Assembly: GCA_038501195.1 (NCBI GenBank)
Contig: JBBPUQ010000006.1
Span: 1,364,001-1,428,000, forward strand
DNA from: Nemania diffusa
Lineage: Eukaryota > Ascomycota > Sordariomycetes > Xylariales > Xylariaceae
Length of the DNA stretch: 64,000 nucleotides
Reading direction: 5' to 3'
Shown one piece after another: positions 35,592-47,763 of the stretch (position 1 is its first letter; every line of letters starts with the position of its first letter). Below the pieces are notes generated by a model. The model ran no database searches. It saw only the letters and a program-made list of their open reading frames with translations, and was not told the origin of the DNA. The translations under genes were made by a program, and so were the position numbers.

Positions 35592-37718
35592 CTGGGGTTG
35601 TGGAGGAAACCTCATTGGGGCGGACGGTTTGTCCCGCGTCACGTCACGGCGCGGCTCAAGATCTGATTTGTGATCATTGACAATTGCACAGTGGCATATA
35701 GTCGTTACTAGCTATGAATGGTAGATGAGAACAGAGGGAGCACCATGGAACTGGTCGACAGCGGCCAAATCTATGGACATGAAAAGGACCGAAGTAATCG
35801 TCCAGCGCGAAGAGGAATATTACTAGTTTCAAGGCCACTCAGATAACTAATAACATCAACCTACCAGAGAAGCTCGATGCGATCACAATTTGGAAGAGAA
35901 ACTACTATGTAGGTAGCAACTCAAGCAACCCTATTCCCTATTCTAGCCGCTATACCGGTGCTATAGCTGATAAGTGCCTATTTCAAGGCGTAGCACTCGG
36001 GTTCTTTATCAGGACCGATACTAAAACATGGGATTCTTACATGCCCCATGGAAAAGAGAAGCTCATTCCAAGGCACATCCCCTGGATGGTACCACACTAG
36101 CGCATATGGGGAACCGGGGGTATCGAGAGCAGTGTCGGTGCTCATTGTTACTCTGTAACAAGTTACCTATCATAGAAGTTCTCCTTCCAACTAGCGCTTC
36201 CTCCTCTGAAGCTGATTTCGATCATATTAGGTAGGTGAGTAGCTGCAATCTCGATTGGACTTGTGTGTACTTACAGACAGCAAATAGTATCTAAGTGTTG
36301 TAATTGAACGAGCGTGGTCTTGTTTTCACCATGGCGGCGTAAATGCCAAGCCCTTAAAGTCTAAGTGCATCGGAGGTCTCCACGCGCGTGTACACGCCAC
36401 GGATACGTGTATAGTGACGATGTCGATCTTACCAATTCGAATTGATTAGGTAGGCTGCCGAGTGAACTTTCTTTCACCCGAATTGGTGGGCATACTGAGT
36501 ACCTACACTAGACAACAAGCAGGTAAGTATAGCCGTGTAGATCCTCACAGCCCTTTACACTACTTAGATGGACTGGGTGCTAGACTAGTCTAGATATGTA
36601 GGTAGTGAACATCTCGATAAAAAAAGATAAAATATGCTAGCCGGAATCGTCCTAATTAATAAGTTGCTAGGCTCGTCGCGGAAAGCAATGATAACCCGCC
36701 CCCCGTCGTTAAAGCCGCCTGAGAGGGGCGATGTTGCTGGCAAAATCGCGAAGCCGTTCAGAGGGAGTCGGGTATATCTATAGTCCATTCCAATTCCTTT
36801 CTAGAAATTGAGACAAGATGAACTTTGCCGATGATTCATCTGGCGAAGGTCTGAAGCGCCACTGCACATAGATCTGCGACGACTTATGCGTACATAGGAA
36901 TCCCTCCATCGCCCATTTACGTCATCTGAAAATAGTCGGCTTGGCATTTCGAGCCATCTGGGCCTCCCTCCACCGGTTTGTACCGGAGTAAAGTTCACAG
37001 TCGTGGACATGGGGATAATGTTGTAGTGCATATAGGTATACAACCTCGAGAGAACTGGAGGTGAGTATGCGTATTATACCTCGCAATATGGCACCTATGT
37101 ATGTGTATTTGTTGGTCGATTGATTGGCAACGGATTTGGGACCAATCTTACTGGTGTACCTACTGTGTTTGCGGGATTCATCCACCGACCATTAACGTCG
37201 CGTCATTCATCTATCTCCTTTTCCAAGTTTTTTTTTTTGATCGACATCCCTGTCGTTTGCAATATTGTCTCTCCGGCCTTCCGGATCGCGCTACAGCTGG
37301 AACCGACTACGGCACAGATAGCGCGTACCGATCGTATGTACAGTCGGATATTTTATACGTATACATCAATCCTACATGATTTATTTTCAACGTCTCATTG
37401 TGGCCCAGAGCTGTGGCGAGTTTGTTGTAGTATAGATTGCTAACTAACAAGCACGGGCAGTCGTTGTCAGCTTGACGTCTCGTATAGATGCGTTGTGTTA
37501 GGTAGCACGAGCCTTGTCATGTTTCCATCATCAGCGTTGTCGTTTAAGCATCGGGTATGTGCATTAACTTGTAGATTTAAACTGATTGAGTTGGTGCACT
37601 TGCAGTCATCTCTCCTCGTGATCCTAGACAGCTGAGATGCATACCAGCAGCCTTGCAAATCTGATTCGACACATGGATCGACCAATATATGAAAATAGGT
37701 TCTAGAGCTCCTCTGGCC

Positions 37719-37743
37719 TTTTTTTTTTTTAAAAAAAAAAAAA
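37719..37743. repeat. T12-A13 homopolymer palindrome
   Basis: Twelve T residues followed directly by thirteen A residues, a potential cruciform or breakage-prone site. Confidence 0.75.
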
Positions 37744-37996
37744 GTTGTCTCGGCATGTGGGTGTTACCTATGCAAGGTAAGGGTGGTGGTGCTGGTGTAG
37801 GTATGCGTATGTGTTGGTTCGAGATACGAAATCGCCAAGAAGTTCAACTTTCAGCACACCATAACACTACTACCTAGGGATAGGGAGCTGCTGTATCTAG
37901 TACTTACGTTCTTAGTATACGGCAGACAAGCTTTTGCGTTCCACTATAGTGGTATGCAGAGTGCTGTAAACTCAGGAATGCTTGGTGCCTACCTAC

Positions 37997-38030
37997 CTAC
38001 ATACATCTACAGTAGTATGTATGTATGTAG
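37997..38030. repeat. Hairpin CTACATACAT / ATGTATGTAG
   Basis: Perfect 10-bp arms with a 14-nt loop, part of the TACATA repeat class. Confidence 0.6.
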
Positions 38031-39742
38031 ACATGTCAAAGCTGCCATGCGACCCTCACATTGCCTCTGCCTCGTATTGCAGCGTATGTGCAGCGCATTT
38101 GCCTTCGACGTGTAGTGGGGGCGCATTACGTGGTTAAGAAAGTTCTTCTCTCCACCAACACGCGTCTAGACTGCGAGTGTAGATGTTGATAGCGATGCAT
38201 GGTGAGAGATATGGAGTACTCTGACGAATCTCACAATTCGTAGTGTCGAGCAGAGCAGTTAGTTTAGGGACTTAGACTGGCGGATGCAAGTTTAGAACAA
38301 CTGCTTTCACATCGGTCGCCCCTAAACGGAAGTATCCATCCTAGATACCGTAGATACTGTGCGCTATCTACTAGTACGCACATACATGTAGTTGTAGGTG
38401 GGTAGACGCAACGTCATTCTAATAAATGCCCAGATATACCTGGGTACTTTGGCTGACATCGCGTGCCTGGAAGACTGAGAACGCCCGCACTGTATACGTT
38501 ACATACTGTACTCCCTAATCCAGACAAGGTCATGAATGCATAGCCACGAGCCAAGAATTCCTGGTCAGGCACGAAACACGTCACTCTTGAGCGAGCATCC
38601 AATGTACTCTACATAGTAGGTATTCTGGGCGAATTACCTTCTATATGTCCACTATCAGTAGTTCAACATTTTTGTAAAATAGACAGCCTTGTCCTAGACA
38701 GCCTGCCGTTTACAGTTACAGTACACGTATAACTGGCAGTTTTCTTCGACAACCTGAATGGCATGATTTCTACTTCTAAGCAGAGAGACCTGGTGTTCCA
38801 ACACGTCATTGTGCTGCAATCTTCACTCGCCTACTTAGGTACATTCATAGGTAAATTATAAGTAGCCTTGATATTGATGTGTCGCGGACCGAAACAGGCG
38901 AAATCTACCCACTGGGTCGTCCCGTATTTAGGACGGCTAAAAAGCCTGCACTACCTACCTGCCTCTAATATGAAACGGAGCTGACCTTGTTCTCTCGCCC
39001 TTCCTGATGGCATGGTTTACCTAATTGTACGCTATTGCAGGGCAAGCATGTGGCGTCTGGGTTCAACTTGTCACCCAAAGCCAAAATGTCTTGACTTTCG
39101 ACCTGCATACATACCAGGTGCCTAGGGTAGGTCAGGTACGCACACTCCTTTGTTATCTATAATATTACTGTGCGTACATATAGGCAGGTATACCAAATAA
39201 TGAAGTGATTGCGGATGTGTAGGCAGAGATATATTAAGAGCCGCAGTATTCCTTAATGGCATGGGTAAGTATTGTGGTTATACATTTTTATATATAGCTT
39301 AATAACATCACACAGTATCTAAGAGTTTTTATGTACGCCGTAGAAGGGTCGGTAGTGTAAGCACACCACTACCTGAGTACTTAGATGGATATAGGGGAAT
39401 GCAGCTCAGTATGCTGCTTCAAACCGTAAGCCACATTGCACCGATACACAGCAGCCGATCCAACCTCCCTGCCCGAAGAGAGCTTGGCACGATGCGGCAC
39501 CGAACCTGTCCTTGCAAATCGAAGGCGTCCACGTCCTGACGGCGCCCTTTCCTGTGCACATGTAGGTATCACACGATGTTGATTACCCATACTTACTTAC
39601 ATAGTCCTTCTTGCCTGATATGTGATGATTATCTTGCCAACCCCTTTTGTTTTTAAAAAAACGATCCTGCCAGATTTGGCCTCTGAGTACACACTTTTTA
39701 ACAACCTACCTACCTTTACTTACACAGGTATTTATGCATTGA

Positions 39743-39793
39743 CCTACTTATAGTAAGTAGGTAGCTACCTATGTTAATTACCTACCTAGGTAG
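39743..39793. repeat. Cluster of CCTA/TAGG palindromes
   Basis: Three self-complementary elements lie in 51 bp: CCTACTTA-tag-TAAGTAGG (39743-39761), AGGTAGCTACCT (39759-39770) and CTACCTAGGTAG (39782-39793). Confidence 0.7.
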
Positions 39794-42125
39794 TTACCCG
39801 ACAGAACCTCGTGGTATGTATAAGTAATATATACATATAGGTATTCGGCTACTGTGACTGTCATTTTTTTTTAATTGACTGGTTCCCTGCGCGGGACAAC
39901 CGTTGTGCCTTTAATTAAGACATCGATCTACTCAGCCACACATGAGCTCGTGTTGTCCCAGTGTTTCCAGCAGGGCTGTTCAATCCACTGTATACGCATA
40001 CCTTGAAGAGGTGCTGTTACCAGCCGTTCTTGTTTGAGTCAAGCTTTGCATACTCCCTCTTCCATGAATACCCCGTTTTCCCCTGTTTCTCATACCTAGA
40101 CTATGAACATTTGCCATTCAATTCTCAGATCGTTGCAGCCGAAAGTATTAGGCTCTCTTGGGCACTACTTGATAAGGAAATTTTCAGTCAACGCCACTGG
40201 AACCGGACGATTCGGCCCCACAGTAAATGAAATACTGTGCCCAGTCACAACCACTAGCACCTATCTAAGTGCCTAGGATACGTGCCCCTAAGACACAGTA
40301 TAACCAGGTACAGAGTTTCCTCTTCTATTTTTGTACTCGGTACATATGTACTAGGCAGGTTGTCCCATGCGTGCATCACGGTTGTCAGTCAGTAGGTACA
40401 GAATACCCTGCCGTCATTGTCGTGGTCTGTCGCTCCGCCTGGCTTCTGGCCTGGCGTCTCCAACTCTTCGACGCCGCCGCCAAACCACCAGTCTGTTTGT
40501 CCGTCTACCCTAGCGGCTAGCGCATCTACTGAGTACCTATACGTATGCGTACATACACTGCACCCGCGCTATCTCCCTACCGAGCGACCGCTATCTGCCT
40601 TTATACTGTACCAGGGAACGCCATGTGCGGTACCTATACGCACGACCTTACTTACCTAGACTACTGCACCTGCTCTCTTTTCTTTTTCCTTCCCGTCGAT
40701 ACTCTCATCTCTCGTTTCCTCCCGAGTAGTCGTCGATAGACAACGTTATTACAGCCACCGTACAGCATCTCCTTCGGGCTGTCCATCCGACCGTTGTCTA
40801 CCGCCTCTCCCCCCACAAGACCCGACTCGCAACACACCCCGATCGAGTCGTTGTGTCCATTCGTTTAACAACCGACCTACCTATTCTTTTTTGTCCTGCC
40901 TTTTGGTTGCCTACCTAATTGTGAGAGACGAGAGACGTCTGGCGACTAGCACTGCGACTGGGACTGCGACCGAGACCGCCGTACAGAGTATCCATCACTG
41001 CCTTGCCTCGCCTGGCAGCTCGTAATACCGATCGACTCCCTTCGCGGCATACATGTCCACCAGCTAGACTAGAGCTACCGACGTACACACCTACACCACC
41101 CACACGACACTACGCTACGCTCGCCACGCTAGCTCCCATACGGCTGTACTGCACTGCACTGTACTGTACCTACTTACATACTACCTCTTTTGACCCCGGT
41201 GCTCCCTCTATTTGGCTTGGCTTTGATCTCATTCCTCGTCCCTCTCTTGCTCGGTCTTATCCCTCAGCTGCCTCCCTTCCGCTCGTTACCGATTTCAATA
41301 GCTGGTGTTGTTGCAAGCATTGTCGTTGTTGTTGTTCTAGCAGTAGTCATCGTCGTTGTCGTCGTTCAAGTTGTTATCGAGAATAGTTGTCTATACATAG
41401 GCCCGATATCTCGACCTACGCTACGCATACGTCTAAGTGTGACCCCATTTCCGGCCTCAAGACTTGACGCCTATCCAATCACCATTCCCGGCTCTGCCAA
41501 CATTCCAACGGCCGCCGTGAATGGACCGTTGCGACGCCTAACGATAATTCGCTTCTGCACCTGTCGTTTCCTTTCCCGACTGCGATTGCAGGACAGCCCG
41601 ACTACCGAAAGTGGAAAGCTTGTAATCTTAGGGCTCTTGGACGACTGGTTGGTTTTCAAGGCCTGACAAGGACTGAACGCCATTACTGGGGGGCATTACA
41701 CCCGCATCGTCGTGTCGTGGGCCGAAGGAAGACATAGTCGGTCAAGCGCCTCTCTATCTTGGCTCCGTTGGCCATTGCGACGCATCGTGCTCAGCCCACA
41801 CGCATCACAGCGAGAGACAGCCGCTTCTGCGTCTACCGCCTACTAGTCCTCATTTGGTAGCCCATCATGGCTCCCGTAGCGCCCCGTCTGAAGATACTGT
41901 CTGGTACGTCTGTTTTCGTCGCATTCCTCTCCTGGAGGCCTTCTTCGCAGATCCTCCCGCCTTCCCCTTCCGTGCTACCATTATACAGCCTGCATTTCCT
42001 ATTTCGATATCCTCCAAACCCGAGCCCTTCTCTCTTTCTCCAGCACGCTCGTCCACCCTGTCTGCTTTTTGGGGCGGGCTCGACGACCCGTGCCATATAT
42101 TCTCCGAGTCGCTTGAACGGCCGTC

Positions 42126-44544
42126 ATGGACGATTCACAGCTAATGCAAATATGTACAGTGGGAGGCAATGCGGTTTCCGCTTTTCTGTCATGGAGGCTA
42201 CAGGCTACGAATGCTTGTGATGTTACGCTTGTCTGGAAGTCGGGTTTCGAGAGCGTCTATCAATATGGCATATCTTTTAAGTGAGTTTTTGGCAAGTTTC
42301 TCTATTAGAGATGCATCTAATTTGTGATTAGGTCCGCGACGTTTGGCAACGAGCGGTTCAAACCGCGACACGGTAAGTCATTTTCTTCTCTCCTTATATC
42401 TTATCCATGGGAGGATTAGTCTGATGAGTCGCATGTCATGAACAGTGGTCCGGACTCCTGAAGAAGCCGCCCAGAACAAAGGCGGTGCATACGACTACGT
42501 TATTCTCTGCATAAAGGCGCTTCCTGATGTTTACGATATCGCCTCCGTAATCGATTCTGTCGTTACACCCCAGCATACCTGCATTTTAATAAATACCACA
42601 CATACTCTTGGTGTAGAAGCTGCCATTGAGGAAAGGTTTCCAACCAATGTTGTATTATCCCTCGTCTCCAACGCCGAGATTTCTCAGTTAGGAACAAGTG
42701 AGTTCGAGCATAGCGGCTCGACCGAGATTTGGGTTGGACCAGCAAACAAAAATGAGAATATCCCGATTGCGATTCAAGAGGATATGGCTCAGGCACTGGC
42801 GATGACCCTGAGCACTGGTCAGGTGGATTGCAAAGTCTCGAAAAATATTCGGCAGCAACAGTTTGAACGTGTCATTGGGTAAGTTCGATAGTCATGTCAT
42901 TCACCGCTTCCTAGCTAATCTTGCAGGCCCATTGCATTTCATCCAGCCAGCGTCATTTTCGAAACGCCCTCGCATGCCGCCCTCTTGGAGAAATCTGGCG
43001 TTCGACAAATGGTCTCCGATGTTATCGACGAACTAATGACCCTAGCGGATGCCGAGGGATGTACACTTAGCCCCGACTTTAAGGAGAAGACGATTAAGGA
43101 TCTAAGTCAACCTTCTGATACCACAAGCATTATGTGGCAGGATTTCGTTGCAAGGCGGCCAATGGAAGTAGAGACGTTTCTCGGGTCTCCTATCAAACTC
43201 GCAGAGAAGTTGGGCTTGAAACTACCTCGCATCGAGACTCTGTACGCAATCTTTCAAAATCTCAATATTACGAACCAATCAAGGCCGAAGGAGGGTAATG
43301 GGTTTCCCCCAGCACCTATTTCCCCGTCGTCCTCATCACCTATGCCTCGTATATCCTCGGGTGGTCCTCCACGTCCTATGCCTAATGGAAATGGGATGCC
43401 TCGACCTCGACCAAGGACTTCATCGAATTTTGGGCCACCGCCTAGCATGCGCCGCCCTCCCACGAATGGTGGCCCTCCCAATGGGCAACGTCCGTCGATG
43501 AATGGCGCACCTAATGGCTATCATCCCCCTCGACAACCTTCAAGACGTGGGTCATTTGAAGAGAACGACTTGGGAGAGTTCAGTCATCTGGTGGTCTATG
43601 ACGATGTAGATGGGGCTAATGGTGGTGGCTTCCCCGGTGAAGTGTCGGACGTCGCGCTTCGGGAGAGGGAGCTTCAATTGCGCCAACGCGAGTTGGAGCT
43701 TAAGGAGCAAGAGATGCGAATGCGACGAGGCGGTTACGGAGGGCCGGGGCGGGGACCAGGGCCACAGAGACGTGCTCCTCCTCCCATGAGAAATGGTGGT
43801 GGCGTGTACGATGATGAAGACGAGGAAGACGATTACTTCGATTCCGGTGCGGGTCCCATTGTTCCCATGATTGATCCCGATAAGTTCGATATGATGAGCG
43901 TCACGTCCAGGAAGAATCGCTCGAAACCCCCCGCCAATCAGAGCGATATGCGGGCGAATCACCTCAATGGTCGCGAGAATGGTTTACCGTCTCGAGGCGG
44001 CCGTTTCCGGCCCAGTTTTGGGCGGAACCGCTCAAGTCAGATTATAAACGCCATCCCTAATCTTCACGAAAACATCCTCGATGATCCTATGATGAGTTAC
44101 TCCTCTAACCGGTACGGTAATGTCGACCGGGGACAAATCCACGCAGGGTCAAGATCGAACTCTTTGACAGCCTCACATCTACAGGAATTACAGAACGGGC
44201 CTAATATGAATGGTGCATACCCCCGACGTGTTAGTCAGTCGCCAGGGAATCCATATACACCTTCAATGCGTGGTGGGAATGGGCGCCCCTCCCCTCCCAG
44301 TGGGATGCAGCAACCCGTTCCTCGGTATCCCCCTGGTCAAGGAAACTCTGTAGCGCCTCAGCAGGTTGAACAACGAGTCGGGGTGAGCACTCTCCAACCA
44401 CCCAATATGAAACCAGTGCGAAGTCTGACCGGTAGTGCGAGCGCCAGCGCGGGGAGTGGTGATTCGACAAATTTAGGCTCAGAGCCTTCAGCGCATAGCA
44501 GCCAGAGCAGCCTAGGGCCACGACCGCCTATTGGGACTCGCTGA
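42126..44544 (+). CDS. Ketopantoate-reductase-like protein with long disordered tail
   Basis: Four exons (42126..42280, 42332..42372, 42446..42878, 42927..44544) encode 748 residues, all phases agreeing. The N-terminus QICTVGGNAVSAFLSWRL is a Rossmann nucleotide-binding turn, followed by YDYVILCIKALPDV and CILINTTHTLGVE. The C-terminal reductase domain (about 205-325) has GPIAFHPASVIFE, then SIMWQDFVARRPMEVETFLG, matching the PanE/ApbA C-terminal fold. The usual catalytic Lys before this block seems to be Arg (QQFERVIG), so activity is doubtful. Residues about 330-748 are Pro/Gly/Asn/Arg-rich and probably disordered, with a short charged helix about 452-477 (ERELQLRQRELELKEQEM). The combination suggests a structural or regulatory role rather than pantothenate synthesis; that is inference. 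The gene is clearly intact. Confidence 0.85.
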
Positions 44545-45099
44545 TAATCCGGGAAACACGATGTCTAGGATGTCCCGCGGCACATACAAAAGCTACGAAG
44601 GGCCCGCTGGCGAGGCAGTGGGCGAAAACCTAACTATGCGGCTAGGCACAAATTCGTAACCGGCCACGGGCATTTTGAGACTCATAACGATTTCGAATTT
44701 TTGAGCCATTCGGATGACGGCGCATGCATACGGGTTTAGAGGGATTCAGTTTGGATTACCGCCTTTACGACGCACACATTAATTCTATTCGGCTATAGGG
44801 AGTCACGTACATAGGCATTTGATATAATGAGGCAGTGGTTATTTATTTCTGGTAATATTGCATTGGGATGCGGGCTCCTATTCATTCGAAACGCATATAC
44901 TTGATTCTCCTTTGTGTCATACTTTCTCAAGCCAAGGAAGTTCCAATACCTCTTGCAGTACCGAGGCCCAAGAAAATCGATCAAAACCGAAAGTTATTCT
45001 CGAGCACGTCTCTTGCCATACGTGTACACGCACTGCCTGCGATGTAAGGAGATAACTTAAAAACGGTACTAGGGGCTTGGAAGGGGTGCCAGGGGAGTG

Positions 45100-45105
45100 T
45101 ATAAA
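45100..45105 (+). promoter_or_regulatory. TATAAA element
   Basis: Lies about 60 bp upstream of the ATG at 45163 and is the only hint of a promoter for that small ORF. Confidence 0.3.
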
Positions 45106-45162
45106 TCAGCGAGGGTACTAGATGGCCTGATTGGTCTTCGTCCTCGTCGTTAGTTTCGCATC

Positions 45163-45426
45163 ATGGTTGATTTAAATCATGTCGGACGGCTGGCGGTTGC
45201 CAGTTCCAGCGTTGAAAAAGCACTGTTACGAAATAGATCTGAATTGCTTGCCGCGGAATGGGCACGGCAGCTCTGGGCACAGGCTGTCGATGTTACAGGG
45301 CCCTCACAAATAGGGGCCGGAGTGAAGAAAAATAATTCTGGTATTTTAATGACGAAGCTTGCCTACTATAGGAGCTCTAATTTCTTTGACTTTTGTCATG
45401 TGTTAGGTGGAATTAATATCAATTGA
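45163..45426 (+). CDS. Small hypothetical ORF
   Basis: An ATG-started frame of 87 residues. The first 58 residues (SSVEKALLRNRSELLAAEWA and onward) look helical and protein-like, while the end is composition-poor. A possible intron inside the 3' half would shorten it. I recognise no family. Confidence 0.25.
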   Translation: MVDLNHVGRLAVASSSVEKALLRNRSELLAAEWARQLWAQAVDVTGPSQIGAGVKKNNSGILMTKLAYYRSSNFFDFCHVLGGININ

Positions 45427-46586
45427 ATGCGGTGCACAAGGTCTAGCATAGTAGGGGGCTAGGGGCAGCGATCAATGAAACAAACCATCTTCACTCAAAG
45501 AGGGCCACTAGCAAATGAGTAAGCAGTCGAAAGATAGTGCACACGCAGGTGGAAGAGAGTAGAAACACGGAGCTGAGTCGATGGAAGAAATTCGGTCGGA
45601 AACAACATAGTTCGCGAGACAGAAGGATATAAGACTATAATCGCGATGATGAAGAATGACACATGTCAGTCTACTAGAATTTGAGCGTGTGACTGACAAC
45701 CCTCTGTAATTCTAAGATAGTCTGTATTGTATTCTTCATCGTTATCCTCCTTCCGGCACGATTTCTGAGCAAGGCATCAATTGGATTATAATGGTGGCGC
45801 TCTAAGACGCGTATGATTTTATTACTGATATCTCTCTCGTTTATGTGTAGGAATACTGTCACTGTTATACTACTCGAGACATAAATATGTGTTTTTTTAA
45901 CAAGCGCCACTATGTAAGGTAAGGTACCTTATGTACATATTAGCGTACTTAGGTACATATGTACGTACATATTTGGTGATATAGCTGGGTGGGGTCAGGT
46001 AACAACGCCGATTGACGCGCTAGGGCTTCGTTATGGCGGCCTCATATGAGCATTACCTACCGCAAAGTACTCTACACCAACTCATCATCAAAATATTGAA
46101 ATCTCGCGTAGCACAGCGTAAAGCATCTATCCCAGGCAACCATCCCACTGCATCTATACAGGCATCGCAGCCTAAGACTCCCTCCCTTGCTGCTATTGTT
46201 CCTGACGGATTTCCGATCTCTTTTCTAGAGTGGTGACGGATAAGGGCATTTTGAGCGGCCAGCCGTCTACTGTGATACCACAAGACATAAGTCCCAATTC
46301 TAAGGCGTGCTGAGCAGTGCATACGACGCCGAGGCCCTGAACGCCACGACGCGTCGTCATTACGAGCAGTCGTAGTCGGCCTTGTCCTGCAGATCCGTGT
46401 AGTATTCGGGCATTGAGGAACGGCGCCACGAATTACTTCCCCATCCCATAAGCAGTGTCTATCTGGAAGGGACGGCAAAAGCGTGTGATTCAGAGGCTGG
46501 ATCTTGGCTGCATCGCATTGAAGCCAAAAAAAAACCGCGTAATCGAAACCGGAAATTTGCGAGGAGGCTTGCGTATATTAGAGACA

Positions 46587-46714
46587 CACTCTCCAGCAGG
46601 CTCTGCTATATCTCGAAGCACCTGAACGAACGACGCTGTATCTAGTGCGCAGCCAAGCGGGATATCGGGACACACCAACACGGGCCGCTTCCGAGTTGGA
46701 AAGGGACTCGACAT
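46587..46714 (-). pseudogene. Possible gene remnant upstream of hsk3
   Basis: From ATG 46714 the frame begins MSSPFPTRKRPVLVCPDIPL and continues protein-like for about 42 codons, then degrades. Further coding-like pieces occur downstream in other frames (around 46380-46430), without splice sites that would join them. It may be a decayed gene or a gene with introns I could not resolve. The full open frame continues to 46490. Confidence 0.25.
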
Positions 46715-46899
46715 CCGACGGATACTTACCTACTTGGCACGAGATCGACGTCGCCGGGGCTCTGGACCTACGGGCGAATTATACCCTGCTTCTCCCCTCG
46801 TGTTCATTCGGGGGCTATTTCCCTCATTTCCCGCGCAGAAGCGCCAGTCCAATACTCTCGTCGATCAAGCCGAGTCCCGTTTGCATAACTGTAGCAGAT

Positions 46900-47763
46900 A
46901 TGACAAGCCGGGGCGGCAACACAGATCGCACACTCATGATGGGGGGCAGTGGGGGTACGACGAGGCCCTCTATGGCGCCACAGGCATCAGGAGGTGCCGT
47001 AAAAGCGAGACAATTGGTGAGTTGCCCTTTTGCGAGTATACCTACTTTTCTTATCATGTTCTGCTTTTTTATGCATGCCTACCTCGCTTGTTGCTTGGCT
47101 CCCCTTATCAGAAGCAACCTATAGACCCCTTCACATTTTCTTCTGCCATAAGCCCAGCTAGGTCAAGGATAGAGTCGAGATAAGGCCCGAGAGCCGATGT
47201 ATCATGAACTTGGCTATCATGTGATGAATATCATCCGGGGATGAGGACGTCCTCTCATCGTGGGGGGACTAGTCAGCTATCCTCGTCCCGTTTTCCGTTT
47301 AGAGATTTGGTGTCACGTTATTGGGTCCCAACACTTTGGTTCTCACTGGTATCTAACAATTATGACTAAAATAGACGCACTTGCACTCGCAACTCGCACA
47401 GCTATCTGCTAACTTGGCCGATACGGAAAACTTATTGCGCATGACGAGCGTACAGGCAGGGGCTATGAGAGGACTGGGTAGCTGGCATGGTGGCATGTGA
47501 GTATCGCTCTCTGTTTTCTTTAGTCTACCTCACTCTCTTCTGCCCAACTTTCATACGATAGCGTAGACTTGGGAAAGCTATTACCGTCGGACTCGCCTCC
47601 TATTTTCACGCCGTTCGGGCCTCTGAGCTCCTTTTGCCGAGATTACTCATGGTTGTTGAAGACTATTGTCTAATACATTTGTAGGTTCATGGCTGCGAGT
47701 AAGGTTCTAGGCGAAGAGTCGGTCAAGGAACAGTCTCAGACTCAGCAGCCAAATCAGAGATGA
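46900..47763 (+). CDS. hsk3: DASH complex subunit Hsk3
   Basis: Three exons (46900..47016, 47375..47496, 47685..47763) encode 105 residues. The first intron is long (358 nt, GTGAGT...AAATAG); the second has GTGAGT and TTGTAG borders, and both joins keep frame. The core matches Hsk3: QLAQLSANLADTENLLRMTS in exon 2, then GLGSWHGGM-FMAASKVLGEE across the second junction. Hsk3 is a small helical subunit of the DASH/Dam1 ring that couples kinetochores to spindle microtubules. The first exon is Gly/Ser-rich and poorly conserved, as expected for the fungal N-terminus. The long first intron could be a site of alternative splicing. Confidence 0.9.

Larger units (their letters stand above)
35592..42125. 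other. Gene-poor stretch leading into a pyrimidine-rich promoter/5' UTR
   Basis: No supported gene in 6.5 kb. TACATA and CCTA/TAGG words are frequent, with hairpins near 37997-38030 and 39743-39793, and a T12A13 homopolymer palindrome at 37719-37743. From about 40.5 kb the plus strand becomes C/T-rich, as often seen in long fungal 5' regions, ahead of the reductase-like gene at 42126. Open frames at 41190-41666 and 41867-42220 seem to be by-products of this composition. Confidence 0.45.
44545..46899. other. Intergenic stretch with two weak ORF candidates
   Basis: Between the reductase-like gene and hsk3. It contains a possible small ORF at 45163-45426 with a TATA box, and a minus-strand coding-like fragment at 46587-46714; both are listed separately. 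TACGTACATA words recur near 45940. I see nothing else. Confidence 0.4.

Noticed and set aside
41190..41666. 158-codon plus-strand frame with a Val-rich hydrophobic run
   Set aside because: The run comes from a GTT/GTC microsatellite in the pyrimidine-rich region upstream of the reductase-like gene; no ATG-supported product is convincing.
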